This document shows positions 41,412-50,156 of a stretch of 64,000 bases of DNA, one piece after another. Below the pieces are notes generated by a model. The model saw nothing but the letters and a program-made list of their open reading frames with translations. It searched no databases and was not told the DNA's origin. Both the position numbers and the translations under genes were made by a program. The DNA is from Isoptericola jiangsuensis (GTDB lineage Bacteria > Actinomycetota > Actinomycetes > Actinomycetales > Cellulomonadaceae). The stretch spans positions 186,001-250,000 of the forward strand of contig NZ_PDJJ01000001.1 in assembly GCF_002563715.1 (NCBI RefSeq). The letters run 5' to 3'. Every line of letters begins with the position of its first letter. Position 1 is the first letter of the stretch.

Positions 41412-42221
41412 TCAGGAGCGGGCGGTCCGGCCCTGCAGCGCGCGGAACGCGAGGACGAAGCTGACGGCGCCCACCACGGCGATCGCGGCGAGACCCTGCC
41501 AGAGGGCGGTGCCGTCCCAACCGTCCATGATGAGCGAGCGCAGCGCGGCGAGCAGGTAGGTCACGGGGTTGAACTGCGCGATCGTGGCGAGCCACCCGGT
41601 CAGCGCGTCCAGCGGCAGGAACGTCGTGGTGAGGAACGCGAACGGGAAGAACAGCAGGAAGCTGGAGTTCACGGCCGCGGGGTTCCCGGTCCGCAGCGCG
41701 ATGGCGTAGGGGAACCCGGTGAACGCCAGCCCCCACAGGCCCGCGAGGAGGAGGAACACCAGGACGCCCGCGACACCCGTCGTGAACTGGACGCCGAGCG
41801 CGAAGCCGAGGACGAGCACCGGCACCGACAGGGCGACCACGAGGGCCAGGTCCGCGACCATCAGACCGAGCAGCAGCGCGGTGCGGTGCATGGGCGTGAC
41901 CAGGAGCCGGTCGAAGTAGCCGCCGGTGATGTCCGTGACGAGCGCGCTCGCGCGGGACACGCCCGTGACCGCGAAGACGATCGCCACCGGGATCTGGAAC
42001 GCCTTGAAGTCGGCGACCCCCGTGGCGGACGCGACGTCACCCAGCGCACCCACGTTCACCACGAAGAAGAACAGGGGGATCACCAGGGCGGGGACGATCG
42101 CCTCCGGCTCGCGCGGGATCTGCCGCAGCGCGCGGATCGCGACCGACGTGAGGTCGCGGCGGAACCCGGCCGGACGGGCCGTGACGTCGCCGCCGCGCCG
42201 TCGTGTGCGGTGCTCGGTCAT
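41412..42221 (-). CDS. ABC-2 type drug exporter permease
   Basis: A 269-residue ABC-2 permease of the DrrB/daunorubicin group with six helices. LTSVAIRALRQIPREPEAIVPALVIPLFFFVVN opens the chain and LLVTPMHRTALLLGLMVADL carries the usual cytoplasmic loop. SFLLFFPFAFLTTTFLPLDALTGWLATIAQFNPVTYLLAALR is the classic DrrB end. Its ATG overlaps the ATPase stop by 4 bases, so the two proteins are made together. Confidence 0.93.
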   Translation of the reverse strand: MTEHRTRRRGGDVTARPAGFRRDLTSVAIRALRQIPREPEAIVPALVIPLFFFVVNVGALGDVASATGVADFKAFQIPVAIVFAVTGVSRASALVTDITGGYFDRLLVTPMHRTALLLGLMVADLALVVALSVPVLVLGFALGVQFTTGVAGVLVFLLLAGLWGLAFTGFPYAIALRTGNPAAVNSSFLLFFPFAFLTTTFLPLDALTGWLATIAQFNPVTYLLAALRSLIMDGWDGTALWQGLAAIAVVGAVSFVLAFRALQGRTARS

Positions 42222-43183
42222 GCGACCTCCCCTTCCTCGCCCTGGATGCGCTGGCCCGTCACGCGGAAGAACACGTCGTCGAGCGTGGGGCGGCGCAACG
42301 CCAGCTCGCGGACCGCGACACCGTCCCGGTCGAGGGCCAGGGCGATCGGGCTGACCGCCCGCGCGCCGTCGTCCACCGAGACCATCAGGGACGACCCGTC
42401 GATCTCGACGCCGCCCACCCCGGCGTCGGTGAGCCCGGCGAGCGTGGAGCGTGCCCGCTCCACCTCGTCACCGACGTCCACCACGAGGACGTCGGTGCCG
42501 ATCGACCGCTTGAGCTCGTCGGGCGTGCCCTCGGCGACGATCGCCCCCCGGTTGATGATGCCGACGCGGTCGGCGAGGGCGTCCGCCTCCTCCAGGTACT
42601 GCGTGGTGAGGAACACCGTCATGCCGAGCTCGTCGTTGAGCCGCCGCACCTCCGTCCAGACGGCTGCCCGGCTCAGGGGGTCCAGCCCGGTCGTGGGCTC
42701 GTCGAGGAAGAGGACACGCGGGTTGTGCACCAGGGCGAGGGCCAGGTCCAGCCGCCGCTTCATGCCGCCCGAGTAGGTCGCCACACGGTCGTCCAGCGCG
42801 TCGCCGATGTCGATGAGCTCGCGCAGCTCCGCCACCCGGCGGCGCGTCTCCCGGGCGGTCAGACCGTAGAACCGTCCCTGGAGCCGGAGCATCTCCACGC
42901 CGGTCTGCTTGTCGTCGAGCGCTGCCTCCTGGAGCGCCACCCCGATGCGGAGCCGGACCGCCGTGGGGTCGTGCACGACGTCGTGCCCCGCGACGGTGGC
43001 CCCGCCGCGCGTCGGGGCGAGCAGCGTGCACAGCATCCGGGTCAGCGTCGACTTCCCGGCCCCGTTCGGCCCGAGGAACCCGTACACCTCGCCGTCCTGC
43101 ACGGCGAGGTCGACGCCGTCCACGGCCGTCTTCGCGCCGAACCGGCGCTCGATGGCGTGCGTCACGATCGCGGTGCCCGTCAT
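42218..43183 (-). CDS. ABC drug exporter ATPase (DrrA-like)
   Basis: A 321-residue ATPase. Walker A is [15 protein letters not shown], the signature is YSGGMKRRLDLALALVHNPR, and Walker B is VLFLDEPTTGLDP. The C-terminal 80 residues hold the CREEL-like regulatory domain of DrrA proteins (ALRRPTLDDVFFRVTGQRI). It pairs with the following permease to export a hydrophobic compound. No antibiotic biosynthesis genes or local regulator lie nearby. Confidence 0.94.
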   Translation of the reverse strand: MTGTAIVTHAIERRFGAKTAVDGVDLAVQDGEVYGFLGPNGAGKSTLTRMLCTLLAPTRGGATVAGHDVVHDPTAVRLRIGVALQEAALDDKQTGVEMLRLQGRFYGLTARETRRRVAELRELIDIGDALDDRVATYSGGMKRRLDLALALVHNPRVLFLDEPTTGLDPLSRAAVWTEVRRLNDELGMTVFLTTQYLEEADALADRVGIINRGAIVAEGTPDELKRSIGTDVLVVDVGDEVERARSTLAGLTDAGVGGVEIDGSSLMVSVDDGARAVSPIALALDRDGVAVRELALRRPTLDDVFFRVTGQRIQGEEGEVA

Positions 43184-43253
43184 GCGTCGCTCCTTCCCTC
43201 GCTGCCCAGTCTGCGGAGACGTCGCCCGTCTCGCGCCGCGAACGGGCAGGAGG

Positions 43254-43281
43254 GGGGCCCCGGCACCCGGGCCGGGGCCCC
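43254..43281 (-). terminator. Terminator after the fasciclin gene
   Basis: GGGGCCCCGGC (43254-43264) and GCCGGGGCCCC (43271-43281) form a perfect 11-bp stem with a 6-base loop, 17 bases beyond the fasciclin stop. Confidence 0.7.
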
Positions 43282-43297
43282 GCGACGGGACCGACGC

Positions 43298-43954
43298 TCA
43301 GAGGTCCAGCGGGCGCAGCACCGCGGTGATGCCGTGGGCGATCTGCACGTTGCCCTTGTTGAGGTCCAGCTTGCTGCGCACGAGGAACGGGTTGACGTCG
43401 TTGCGGTCCTGGTCCACCAGGCGCACCAGCCCCCACGTCCGGCTGAGGACGTCGACGCGGAACGTCGCACCCTGCGCGGTCGTCAGGACGGCGTCGTCGG
43501 ACCGCAGCGCCTGACGGGACGTGATCGTCGCGCCGGGGACCACGTGGTAGAGCAGCACCTGCTCGACGGCGTCGATGCCGACGGCCCCGGCGATCCGGTT
43601 CAGCACGCCCTCCTCGGTGCGCTCCCACCGGTGCGTGAGGTCGTGGGCGAGCACCTGGAACGCCCGGTCGTTCGGCAGGAACGCCGTCAGCGGGACGGTG
43701 CCGTCCGCCAGCACGGCGACGGGGCTGTCCGGCTTGGCGGCCAGCACCGCGGCCACGGCCTGGTCGACGATGTCGTAGTCGTACCAGTTGCGGTCGAACC
43801 GGTCGCCGTCGGCGGCGAGGACGGAGGCCAGGCTCGTGGTGCCCGACGGGGCGGCCGTGGCCGCCGGTGCGGCGAGGGCCGCCCCGACGAGACCGAGCGC
43901 GGCGATCGACGCGGCCGCGGCGGCGCGTCGGACGGTGTGGCGAAGCGACGTCAT
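43298..43954 (-). CDS. Secreted fasciclin-domain protein
   Basis: A 218-residue exported protein. The signal peptide is RRAAAAASIAALGLVGAALAAPAATA. It is followed by one FAS1 domain: PLTAFLPNDRAFQVLAHDLT (H1-like motif), EQVLLYHVVPGATITSRQAL (the conserved YH motif) and IAHGITAVLRPLDL at the end. FAS1 proteins mediate adhesion. There is no anchor, so it is probably secreted free. Two ATGs stand in tandem; 43954 has the better 6-base gap to AGGAG, 43957 only 3. A strong hairpin follows. Confidence 0.9.
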   Translation of the reverse strand: MTSLRHTVRRAAAAASIAALGLVGAALAAPAATAAPSGTTSLASVLAADGDRFDRNWYDYDIVDQAVAAVLAAKPDSPVAVLADGTVPLTAFLPNDRAFQVLAHDLTHRWERTEEGVLNRIAGAVGIDAVEQVLLYHVVPGATITSRQALRSDDAVLTTAQGATFRVDVLSRTWGLVRLVDQDRNDVNPFLVRSKLDLNKGNVQIAHGITAVLRPLDL

Positions 43955-44147
43955 CATCGGCTCCTGAGGGTGCGGGTCGGCGACCGTGGGGTCGCAGGGC
44001 GCGGTTGCGCCCACGACTCCTGTTCGCCCCGGACCCCCGCCGCGGATGCACACCGCGCGACCGCGGGTCAGAGCTGCTCGGAGACCGGCGGGTCCAGACC
44101 CCGCAGGCGACCGTCCGGCCGCGCGAGGTCGGCGGTACGTCACGGGA

Positions 44148-44711
44148 TCAACCGGCCAGGGCCTCGTCGACGGCACCGAGGAACGCGTCGAGGTCGCCCG
44201 GGTCCCGGGACGTGATGAGCCGCCACCCCTCGGCGTCGTCCACGACGACCTCCTCGTCGCGCCACGCCGCCGCCCCCGCGTTGCGCACGTCGGTCTGCAG
44301 CGACGCGTACGAGGTCAGCGACTTGCCCGCGACGACGCCCGCCTCGACGAGCGCCCACGGACCGTGGCAGATCGCGGCGACCGGCCGGCCCGACCCGGTG
44401 AACGCCCGCACGATGCGTGACGCCGCCTGCTCGAGCCGCAGCGAGTCCGCGTTGAGCGTGCCGCCCGGCACGAGCAGCAGGTCGAAGCCGGCAGGGTCGA
44501 CGTCGTCCAGCACGACGTCCACCGGGACGGTGCGGCCCGGGTCCTTGTCGCCCACGAGGGTCTGCACGGGGTCGGTCGAGGTGGACGCGACGGTGACGAC
44601 GGCACCCCGCTCCCGCAGGTGCTCCAGGGGGACGACGAGCTCGTCCTGCTCGACGCCGTAGTCGGTCACGATCGCCAGCACGGTCCGTCCGGTGAGGTCG
44701 GTGGTCGGCAC
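44148..44711 (-). CDS. DJ-1/PfpI-family protein
   Basis: A 187-residue class I glutamine-amidotransferase-like protein. The nucleophile elbow is VAAICHGPWALVEAG with Cys115 followed by His116. VDVVLDDVDPAGFDLLLVPGGTLNADSLR carries the strand-turn of the oxyanion side. It fits the YhbO/PfpI group associated with glyoxal or general stress protection; deglycase activity for this group is debated. The gene appears monocistronic, with 190 bases of unremarkable sequence toward the fasciclin gene. Confidence 0.9.
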   Translation of the reverse strand: MPTTDLTGRTVLAIVTDYGVEQDELVVPLEHLRERGAVVTVASTSTDPVQTLVGDKDPGRTVPVDVVLDDVDPAGFDLLLVPGGTLNADSLRLEQAASRIVRAFTGSGRPVAAICHGPWALVEAGVVAGKSLTSYASLQTDVRNAGAAAWRDEEVVVDDAEGWRLITSRDPGDLDAFLGAVDEALAG

Positions 44712-44826
44712 GATGGCGCTCCTCTCGTCGGGGTCTCCGGTTCAGGCCGCCCACCGTAGGCACGACGGTCCGCGGACCGCACGGCAGACGGCGTCCCCCC
44801 TGGTCAGGGCGCCGTGGCCGGGTCCG

Positions 44827-45600
44827 TCAGGACAGCGGACGGACCACCAGCGACTGCGCGAGCGACCCGAACGCGCCCGTCGTGTCGTGCAGGACGGCGC
44901 TCGTCAGCCCGGCGCCGCCCGCCCCGAACGTCACCGACGTGTCCAGGCCCAGCCAGTCGCCGTCGGGCTGCCGGTGCAGGTGGGCCCCCAGGTCCAGGTT
45001 CGGGAACGCGACCTTGCGCGGGTCGGCCCGCACCGACATCCCGTTCGCCACGTCCAGCAGTCCCGCCGTGCGGGCCAGCGGCGACACCTCCTCGTCGTCC
45101 AGCAGCGGCACGTCCGTACGCACCCACACCGTGCCGCGGCCCGGCTCCGCCAACGAGCGGCGCACCTCGATCGACGCGACGAACCCGCCCGGCCAGTCCG
45201 TCGTCGGGTCCCACGCGGACACGTCCAGCGGTCCCGGGACCGCGGCGGGCGCCCCCGCGGCGACCCCGGACGAGTCGGCGGGCGCCGCCAGCCACGCCCG
45301 CAGCGTCACCGACCGACGGCCGCCGCACGTCATCTCCGCCTCCACGAGCTCCACCCCGCGGCCCGGACGCAGCACCCGCACCGCCGTCGTCATCGTCGCC
45401 AGCGGGTAGGTCCCCCAGATGTCGTAGGACAGCCGCGTCACCACCAGGTCGTCCCGGCCGCGTGCCACCCGGTCGGCCTCGACCAGGTGGGCCAGCAGCC
45501 CGAACGTCGGTGCGACGTGCTGCTCGGCGGTGTTCCAGGCGCCCCCGACCTGCGCGGTGGGCTCGAACGTCGTGGCATCGGTGCGACGGAAGTACGGCAT
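44827..45600 (-). CDS. Acyl-CoA thioesterase-like double hotdog protein
   Basis: A 257-residue protein with two hotdog domains as in TesB-like thioesterases. The N-half has GGAWNTAEQHVAPTFGLLAHLVEAD and LSYDIWGTYPLATMTTAVRVLRPGRGVELVEAEM; the C-half has FPNLDLGAHLHRQPDGDWLGLDTSVTFGAGGAGL and the domain-ending GSLAQSLVVRP. This is the common actinobacterial thioesterase family protein of unknown acyl specificity. ATG 45600 (MPYFRR) has AGGA 8 bases upstream; ATG 45609 is possible. It is divergent from the SBF-like transporter. Confidence 0.9.
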   Translation of the reverse strand: MPYFRRTDATTFEPTAQVGGAWNTAEQHVAPTFGLLAHLVEADRVARGRDDLVVTRLSYDIWGTYPLATMTTAVRVLRPGRGVELVEAEMTCGGRRSVTLRAWLAAPADSSGVAAGAPAAVPGPLDVSAWDPTTDWPGGFVASIEVRRSLAEPGRGTVWVRTDVPLLDDEEVSPLARTAGLLDVANGMSVRADPRKVAFPNLDLGAHLHRQPDGDWLGLDTSVTFGAGGAGLTSAVLHDTTGAFGSLAQSLVVRPLS

Positions 45601-45717
45601 GCCGGTCATCCTGACAGGTGGCCGCGGTCGCGGACACACGGCCGTCACGCGACGCGCGTACGCTGACGGGCGCCGCCCCGGACCGCAGCCACGGGGCCCG
45701 CGAACGAGAGGACCTTC

Positions 45718-46743
45718 ATGACGCGACGACCCGGCCGGCCGACCTCCTGGTGGCGACACGTGCGGACGTGGGTCGACCCGTTCGTGGTCGCGATCCTCGT
45801 GGCGCTGCTCGTGGGGGTCGTCGTGCCGATCCCGGACGGTGTGCGGGGCACGCTGGACGTGGTGGCGGACGTCGCGGTCGCGCTGCTGTTCCTGCTGTAC
45901 GGCGCACGGCTGCCGACCCGGGAGATCCTGCGGTCCCTGACGAACTGGCGGCTCCAGGGCGGCCTGCTCGTGGCGACGTTCGTCGTGTTCCCGCTGGTGG
46001 GGCTCGGGGTGTCGGCCCTGGTCGGGCCCGTCGTGGGCAGCGGCATCGCGGTGGGTCTGCTGTGCGTGTCCCTCCTGCCCTCGACCGTGAACTCGGCGGT
46101 CGCGTTCACGTCCGTGGCGCGCGGCGACGTCGCCGGGGCGATCTGCGGCGCGACCCTGTCGAACGTCGTCGGGCTGCTCGCCACCCCGCTGCTCGTCATC
46201 GGCCTCATGGGAGGCGCGGTCGCCGGGGACGGCGCTGCGGTGGGCGTCGGCGGCATCGAGAAGGTGCTGCTCCAGCTGCTCGCACCCCTCGTGCTGGGCC
46301 AGGTCCTCCAGCCGTGGGTGGGCGACCTCGTGCGTCGCCACAAGGGCCTCACCACGGCCGTGGACCGGGGCACCATCCTGCTCATCGTGTTCACGGCCAT
46401 CAGCGGCGCCACGGCCGAGGGCATCTGGGACGAGATGTCGGTCTGGACGGTGCTGGTGATCGTCGGGTCGGCCGCGCTGCTGCTCGGCGTCATGCTGGCC
46501 GTCACGTGGTGGGGCGGCAAGGCGATGCGCCTGCCGCGGGACCAGAACGTCACGTTCCTGCTCATCGGGTCCATGAAGTCCCTGGCCACCGGCCTGCCGA
46601 TGGCGTCGGCCCTGCTGCCCGCGGCGACCCTCGGCGCCGTCGTGGTGCCGCTGGTCGTGTTCCACCAGCTCCAGCTCGTCGTGTGCTCGGTGCTCGCGCG
46701 CCGCCTGGGCCGGGAGCCGGAGGCGGCCGCGGTCGACGCCTGA
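45718..46743 (+). CDS. SBF-like bile acid:sodium symporter family protein
   Basis: A 341-residue membrane protein with about ten helices, of the SBF-like group. LLYGARLPTREILRSLTNWRLQGGLL and LLCVSLLPSTVNSAVAFTSVARGDVAGAICGATLSN are the conserved crossover-helix regions, and NVTFLLIGSMKSLATGLPMA is the second. Bacterial members export or import organic anions, often with sodium. ATG 45718 has GAGAGGA upstream. The stop lies 8 bases before a long palindrome that should terminate transcription. Confidence 0.92.
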   Translation: MTRRPGRPTSWWRHVRTWVDPFVVAILVALLVGVVVPIPDGVRGTLDVVADVAVALLFLLYGARLPTREILRSLTNWRLQGGLLVATFVVFPLVGLGVSALVGPVVGSGIAVGLLCVSLLPSTVNSAVAFTSVARGDVAGAICGATLSNVVGLLATPLLVIGLMGGAVAGDGAAVGVGGIEKVLLQLLAPLVLGQVLQPWVGDLVRRHKGLTTAVDRGTILLIVFTAISGATAEGIWDEMSVWTVLVIVGSAALLLGVMLAVTWWGGKAMRLPRDQNVTFLLIGSMKSLATGLPMASALLPAATLGAVVVPLVVFHQLQLVVCSVLARRLGREPEAAAVDA

Positions 46744-46750
46744 CCCGCCC

Positions 46751-46813
46751 CGTCGAGCGTCTCTGAAAGTCCGCCATCGGGCCCCGATCCCGGACTTTCA
46801 GAGACGCTCGACG
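46751..46813. repeat. Long intergenic palindrome, copy 1
   Basis: A perfect 23-bp inverted repeat (46751-46773 and 46791-46813) with a 17-base loop lies between two convergent genes. The arm core is GTCGAGCGTCTCTGAAAGTC. Related copies lie at 52934, 57363 and 63648. The right arm supplies the last four codons and TGA stop of the LacI gene (VERL-stop). It probably acts as a bidirectional terminator. Confidence 0.92.
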
Positions 46814-47862
46814 GCGGGCGGGGGCGGGGCCGTCGAGTCCCGCACGACGAGCTCGGCCGCGAGGTGCCGGCGGCGTGGCCGCGCCGCGGCGGGCCGCAGC
46901 GCGAGCTCCAGGGCGGCGGCCCCCATGTCGGCCATCGGCAGGCGCACGGTCGTCAGGGCCGGGCTGAGGTCCTGGGCGACCTGGATGTCGTCGAACCCGG
47001 TGACCGAGACGTCGTGGGGCACGGACAGGCCGTGCTCGCGCAGGACGGACACGACGCCGGTCGCCATCGTGTCGTTGAGGGCGAGCACGGCCGTGGTGCC
47101 CGGGTGCTCGGCGAGGACCCGCCGGGCGGCGTCCCGGCCGCCCTCCCGCGTGAAGGGGGCGTGCACCACCGGCACGGCGGCGGGGTCGAGACCGGCGCGG
47201 GCGACGGCCGCACGGATGCCGACGAGCCGGTCGGCCGTGGTCGTGAGGTGCTCCGGCCCGGCGGCGACCACGATCCGGCGGTGCCCGAGGGCGAGGACGT
47301 GCTCGCCGAGGGCCTCGCCGCCGGCGGTGTTGTCGGGCAGCACGGCGTCGGCGTGGACGTGGTGGCGGCCGATGACGACGGCGTGCCCCCCGTCGGCCTC
47401 GAACGCGGCGAGCTCCTGGCCGGCGTCGGCCTCCATGGCGGCGTCGACGTAGCCCGACCCGGCGATGACGATGACGCCGACGCGGTGGGCGCGCATGAGG
47501 CGCAGCTGGACGGCCTCGTCGCTGGGGACGCGCTCGGTGTGGCTGACCTGGACGCTCCAGCCGTGCTTGGCGGCGACCCGGACGACGCCGCCGGCGATCT
47601 CGGAGAAGTAGGGGTCGCCGACCTCGTAGACGAGCAGCCCGGCGACGGACGTGGTGCCGCCGGCGAGGGTGCGGGCGTGCGGGTTGGCGACGTAGCCCAT
47701 CTGCTGCGCGACGTACCGGACGTGGGCCGCGACGGCCTCGGACACGCCCTCGCTGCCGGACAGCGAGCGGGACGCCGTGGCGAGCGAGACCCCCGCGCGC
47801 TCGGCCACGTCGACCAGGCGCAGCGCGCCTCGCCCCTGAGACTTCTTCGTCTCCCGAGTCAT
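46798..47862 (-). CDS. LacI-family transcriptional regulator
   Basis: A 354-residue LacI/GalR protein. The HTH is RLVDVAERAGVSLATASRSLSG (about residues 15-36), then the hinge helix NPHARTLAGG. The effector domain starts VAGLLVYEVGDPYFSEIAGGV and includes LALNDTMATGVVSVLREHG and VTGFDDIQVAQDLSPALTTVR. It is divergent from a Liv-type ABC operon whose promoter region has two boxes of the GAAAGCGCTTTC type, the classic LacI/CcpA-like site, so it should repress that operon and perhaps itself. The C-terminal PPPPAVERL and its stop are encoded by an intergenic palindrome arm. Confidence 0.93.
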   Translation of the reverse strand: MTRETKKSQGRGALRLVDVAERAGVSLATASRSLSGSEGVSEAVAAHVRYVAQQMGYVANPHARTLAGGTTSVAGLLVYEVGDPYFSEIAGGVVRVAAKHGWSVQVSHTERVPSDEAVQLRLMRAHRVGVIVIAGSGYVDAAMEADAGQELAAFEADGGHAVVIGRHHVHADAVLPDNTAGGEALGEHVLALGHRRIVVAAGPEHLTTTADRLVGIRAAVARAGLDPAAVPVVHAPFTREGGRDAARRVLAEHPGTTAVLALNDTMATGVVSVLREHGLSVPHDVSVTGFDDIQVAQDLSPALTTVRLPMADMGAAALELALRPAAARPRRRHLAAELVVRDSTAPPPPAVERL

Positions 47863-47902
47863 GCGTCCTCCTTCGGACGATCAAGGATTCCCACCGTGAC
47901 GC

Positions 47903-47960
47903 TTGCCACACCGGGCCCCCGCGTCGTACTGTAGCGAAAGCGCTTACGGAAAGCGCTTTC
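47903..47960 (+). promoter_or_regulatory. Promoter and tandem LacI-type operators of the Liv-type operon
   Basis: TTGCCA (47903-47908) and TACTGT (47927-47932), 18 bases apart, make a plausible promoter. Directly downstream are GAAAGCGCTTAC (47936-47947) and the perfect 12-bp palindrome GAAAGCGCTTTC (47949-47960), repeated with a 13-base period. A LacI-family dimer at these sites would block transcription initiation. Confidence 0.82.
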
Positions 47961-48016
47961 GTACACCGACGTACTCAGTAGGTCTTCACTACGACGAAGT
48001 AGGGAGAGACAGCTCC

Positions 48017-49267
48017 ATGTCCCCACGGATGACCCCTCGCCGCCGCACCCGGCGCGCCCTCGCCGCCGTCGCCGGCCTGTCCGCCACCGCCCTGGTCCTC
48101 ACCGCCTGCTCCGGCGACGCCGAGGAGGCCGGCGGCGGCAGCGGGTCCGACGACCCGCTCGTCATCGGCATCTCCCTGCCCCTCACCGGCGACTTCTCGG
48201 AGCCCGGCAAGGGCGTCCAGCGCGGCTACGAGGCCTGGGCCCAGTTCGTCAACGAGGACGGCGGCCTCCTCGGCCGCCAGGTCGAGCTCAAGATCCTCGA
48301 CGACCAGTCCAACGCCGACCGCGTCGTGCAGGACTACGAGGCCCTCATCGCCCAGGACGAGGTCGACCTCGTCTTCGGCCCGTTCTCCACCCGCCTCGTC
48401 GTGCCCAGCGCCCGCGTCGCGCAGGAGTACGGGATGCTGTTCGTCGAGCCCGCCGGCGCCGCCGCCGAGGTCTTCGAGCAGGGCTTCGACAACCTGTTCT
48501 ACGCGGCCCCCGCCGTCGCGGACGACCACTACAACTACCTCGCCGAGGAGATCCTCGCGATGCCCGAGGGGGAGCGACCCGAGACGGTCGCCGTCGCCTC
48601 CATGGACGACCCGTTCGCCCAGGGCACCGCCTACGGCCTGCGGGACAAGCTCGCCGAGGGCGGCCTCGAGGTCGTCGTCGACGAGGTCTACCCGCCGAAC
48701 ACCACCGACTTCTCGCCCATCGCCGCGAAGATCAGCGACTCCGGCGCGGACATGGTCATCGGTGGCACCCAGTACCAGGACGCCGTCAACCTCATCGTCG
48801 CGCTCCAGCAGCTGAACTACCAGCCGCAGCTCGCCGCGTTCTCCACCGCGCCCACCAACCCCGAGTTCGCCTCCGCGATCGGCGACAAGACCGAGGGCAT
48901 CCTCTCGCCGACCGGCTACACCGAGACCGCGAGCTTCCCGTCCAACGTCGACTTCGTCGAGCGGTACACCGAGCTCCACGGCAACGCGCCGGGCGAGGAC
49001 GAGGCCAACGCGTACACGACCGGACAGGTCGTCGCCGCCGCCGTCGAGGCCGTCGGCTGCGCCGAGCAGGGCGAGTGCCAGCAGCAGCTCATCGACTGGC
49101 TGCGCACCAACGAGGTCGAGACCGTCGTCGGGCCGCTGACCTGGGACGAGACGGGCAAGCCGCAGGGCGCCCACCTCATCCAGCAGTACGTCGACGGCGA
49201 GATCCAGATCGTCCTGCCCGAGGACGCCAAGGAAGCCGACCTGATCTTCCCCAAGCCGGAGTGGTGA
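48017..49267 (+). CDS. Liv-type ABC transporter substrate-binding lipoprotein
   Basis: A 416-residue type I binding protein (Peripla_BP_6). The lipobox LVLTACSGD gives lipidated Cys31. The mature domain begins LVIGISLPLTGDFSEPGKGVQRGYEAWAQFVNEDGGLLGRQVELKILDDQS, typical of proteins for branched-chain amino acids, urea or short amides, and later has MVIGGTQYQDAVNLIVALQQL. ATG 48017 is preceded by AGGGAGAGA. It is first in a five-gene operon with two permeases and two ATPases. Control by a LacI-family protein is unusual for this class and hints at a ligand other than plain amino acids. Confidence 0.93.
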   Translation: MSPRMTPRRRTRRALAAVAGLSATALVLTACSGDAEEAGGGSGSDDPLVIGISLPLTGDFSEPGKGVQRGYEAWAQFVNEDGGLLGRQVELKILDDQSNADRVVQDYEALIAQDEVDLVFGPFSTRLVVPSARVAQEYGMLFVEPAGAAAEVFEQGFDNLFYAAPAVADDHYNYLAEEILAMPEGERPETVAVASMDDPFAQGTAYGLRDKLAEGGLEVVVDEVYPPNTTDFSPIAAKISDSGADMVIGGTQYQDAVNLIVALQQLNYQPQLAAFSTAPTNPEFASAIGDKTEGILSPTGYTETASFPSNVDFVERYTELHGNAPGEDEANAYTTGQVVAAAVEAVGCAEQGECQQQLIDWLRTNEVETVVGPLTWDETGKPQGAHLIQQYVDGEIQIVLPEDAKEADLIFPKPEW

Positions 49268-49271
49268 GCAC

Positions 49272-50156
49272 GTGACCACCACGCTCCTCTTCCAGAGCCT
49301 CGTGCTCGGCGTGCTGCTGGGAGGGCTCTACGCCCTCCTGGCGGCGGGCCTCACCCTGTACTTCGGCGTCATGCGCGTCGTGATGATCGCCCACTCGGCG
49401 TTCCTCATCCTCGCCGCGTACCTCGCCTGGTACTTCAACCAGCAGACCGGCATGGACCCGCTGCTGTCGCTCGTGATCACGGTGCCGCTGTTCTTCCTCA
49501 TGGGGGTCGGCATGCAGCGGCTCCTCATCACCCGGCTGCGGCCCGCGACGCTCACCATGATGTCGGTGCTCCTCACGTTCGCCGTCGCGCTCTTCATCGA
49601 GGGCATGATCGGCTTCGTCTGGAGCGGCACCCAGCGCCGCATCCAGCTCCCGTACTCCGGCGAGAGCATCACGTTCCTCGGCGCCCAGGTCGCCGTCGTC
49701 AAGCTCGTCGCGTTCGCGCTCGCCGCCCTGTCGCTCGGCCTGCTGTACCTGCTGCTCAAGTACAGCCGGTTCGGACTCGCGCTGCGCGCCACCATCCAGC
49801 ACAAGGAGGCCGCCCAGCTCGTCGGCATCAAGACCGACCGGGTGGCGGGCTTCGGCTTCGGCCTCGGCCTCGCGACCGCCGCGATCGGCGGCACCGCGCT
49901 CTCCCTCGACGCGACGATCTACCCGTCGCTGCACTGGCACTGGATCGGCCCGCTCATGGCGATCATCGTCGTCGGCGGCCTGGGCTCCATCCCGGGCGCC
50001 GCCGTCGCCGCCATGGTGCTCGGCATCGGCCAGAGCCTGCTCCAGGTGCCGCTGGGCACCACGTGGGCGCAGACCATCTTCTACGTCGCGCTGTTCGCGA
50101 CGCTGATGCTGCGGCCCCAGGGATTCTTCGGAGGTCGCCTTGCCCAACGCTTCTGA
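49272..50156 (+). CDS. Liv-type ABC transporter permease (LivH-like)
   Basis: A 294-residue permease with about eight helices. LVLGVLLGGLYALLAAGLTLYFGVMRVVMIAHSAFLILAAYLAW is the LivH-type opening, and LRATIQHKEAAQLVGIKTDRVAGFGFGLGLATAAIGGTAL is the conserved cytoplasmic coupling segment. GTG 49272 lies 4 bases after the binding-protein stop. It overlaps the next permease gene by 17 bases. Confidence 0.92.
   Translation: MTTTLLFQSLVLGVLLGGLYALLAAGLTLYFGVMRVVMIAHSAFLILAAYLAWYFNQQTGMDPLLSLVITVPLFFLMGVGMQRLLITRLRPATLTMMSVLLTFAVALFIEGMIGFVWSGTQRRIQLPYSGESITFLGAQVAVVKLVAFALAALSLGLLYLLLKYSRFGLALRATIQHKEAAQLVGIKTDRVAGFGFGLGLATAAIGGTALSLDATIYPSLHWHWIGPLMAIIVVGGLGSIPGAAVAAMVLGIGQSLLQVPLGTTWAQTIFYVALFATLMLRPQGFFGGRLAQRF

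Noticed and set aside
41412-43183. The DrrAB-like exporter taken as part of an antibiotic biosynthesis cluster
   Set aside because: No polyketide, peptide synthetase or tailoring genes are nearby; such exporters are common alone.
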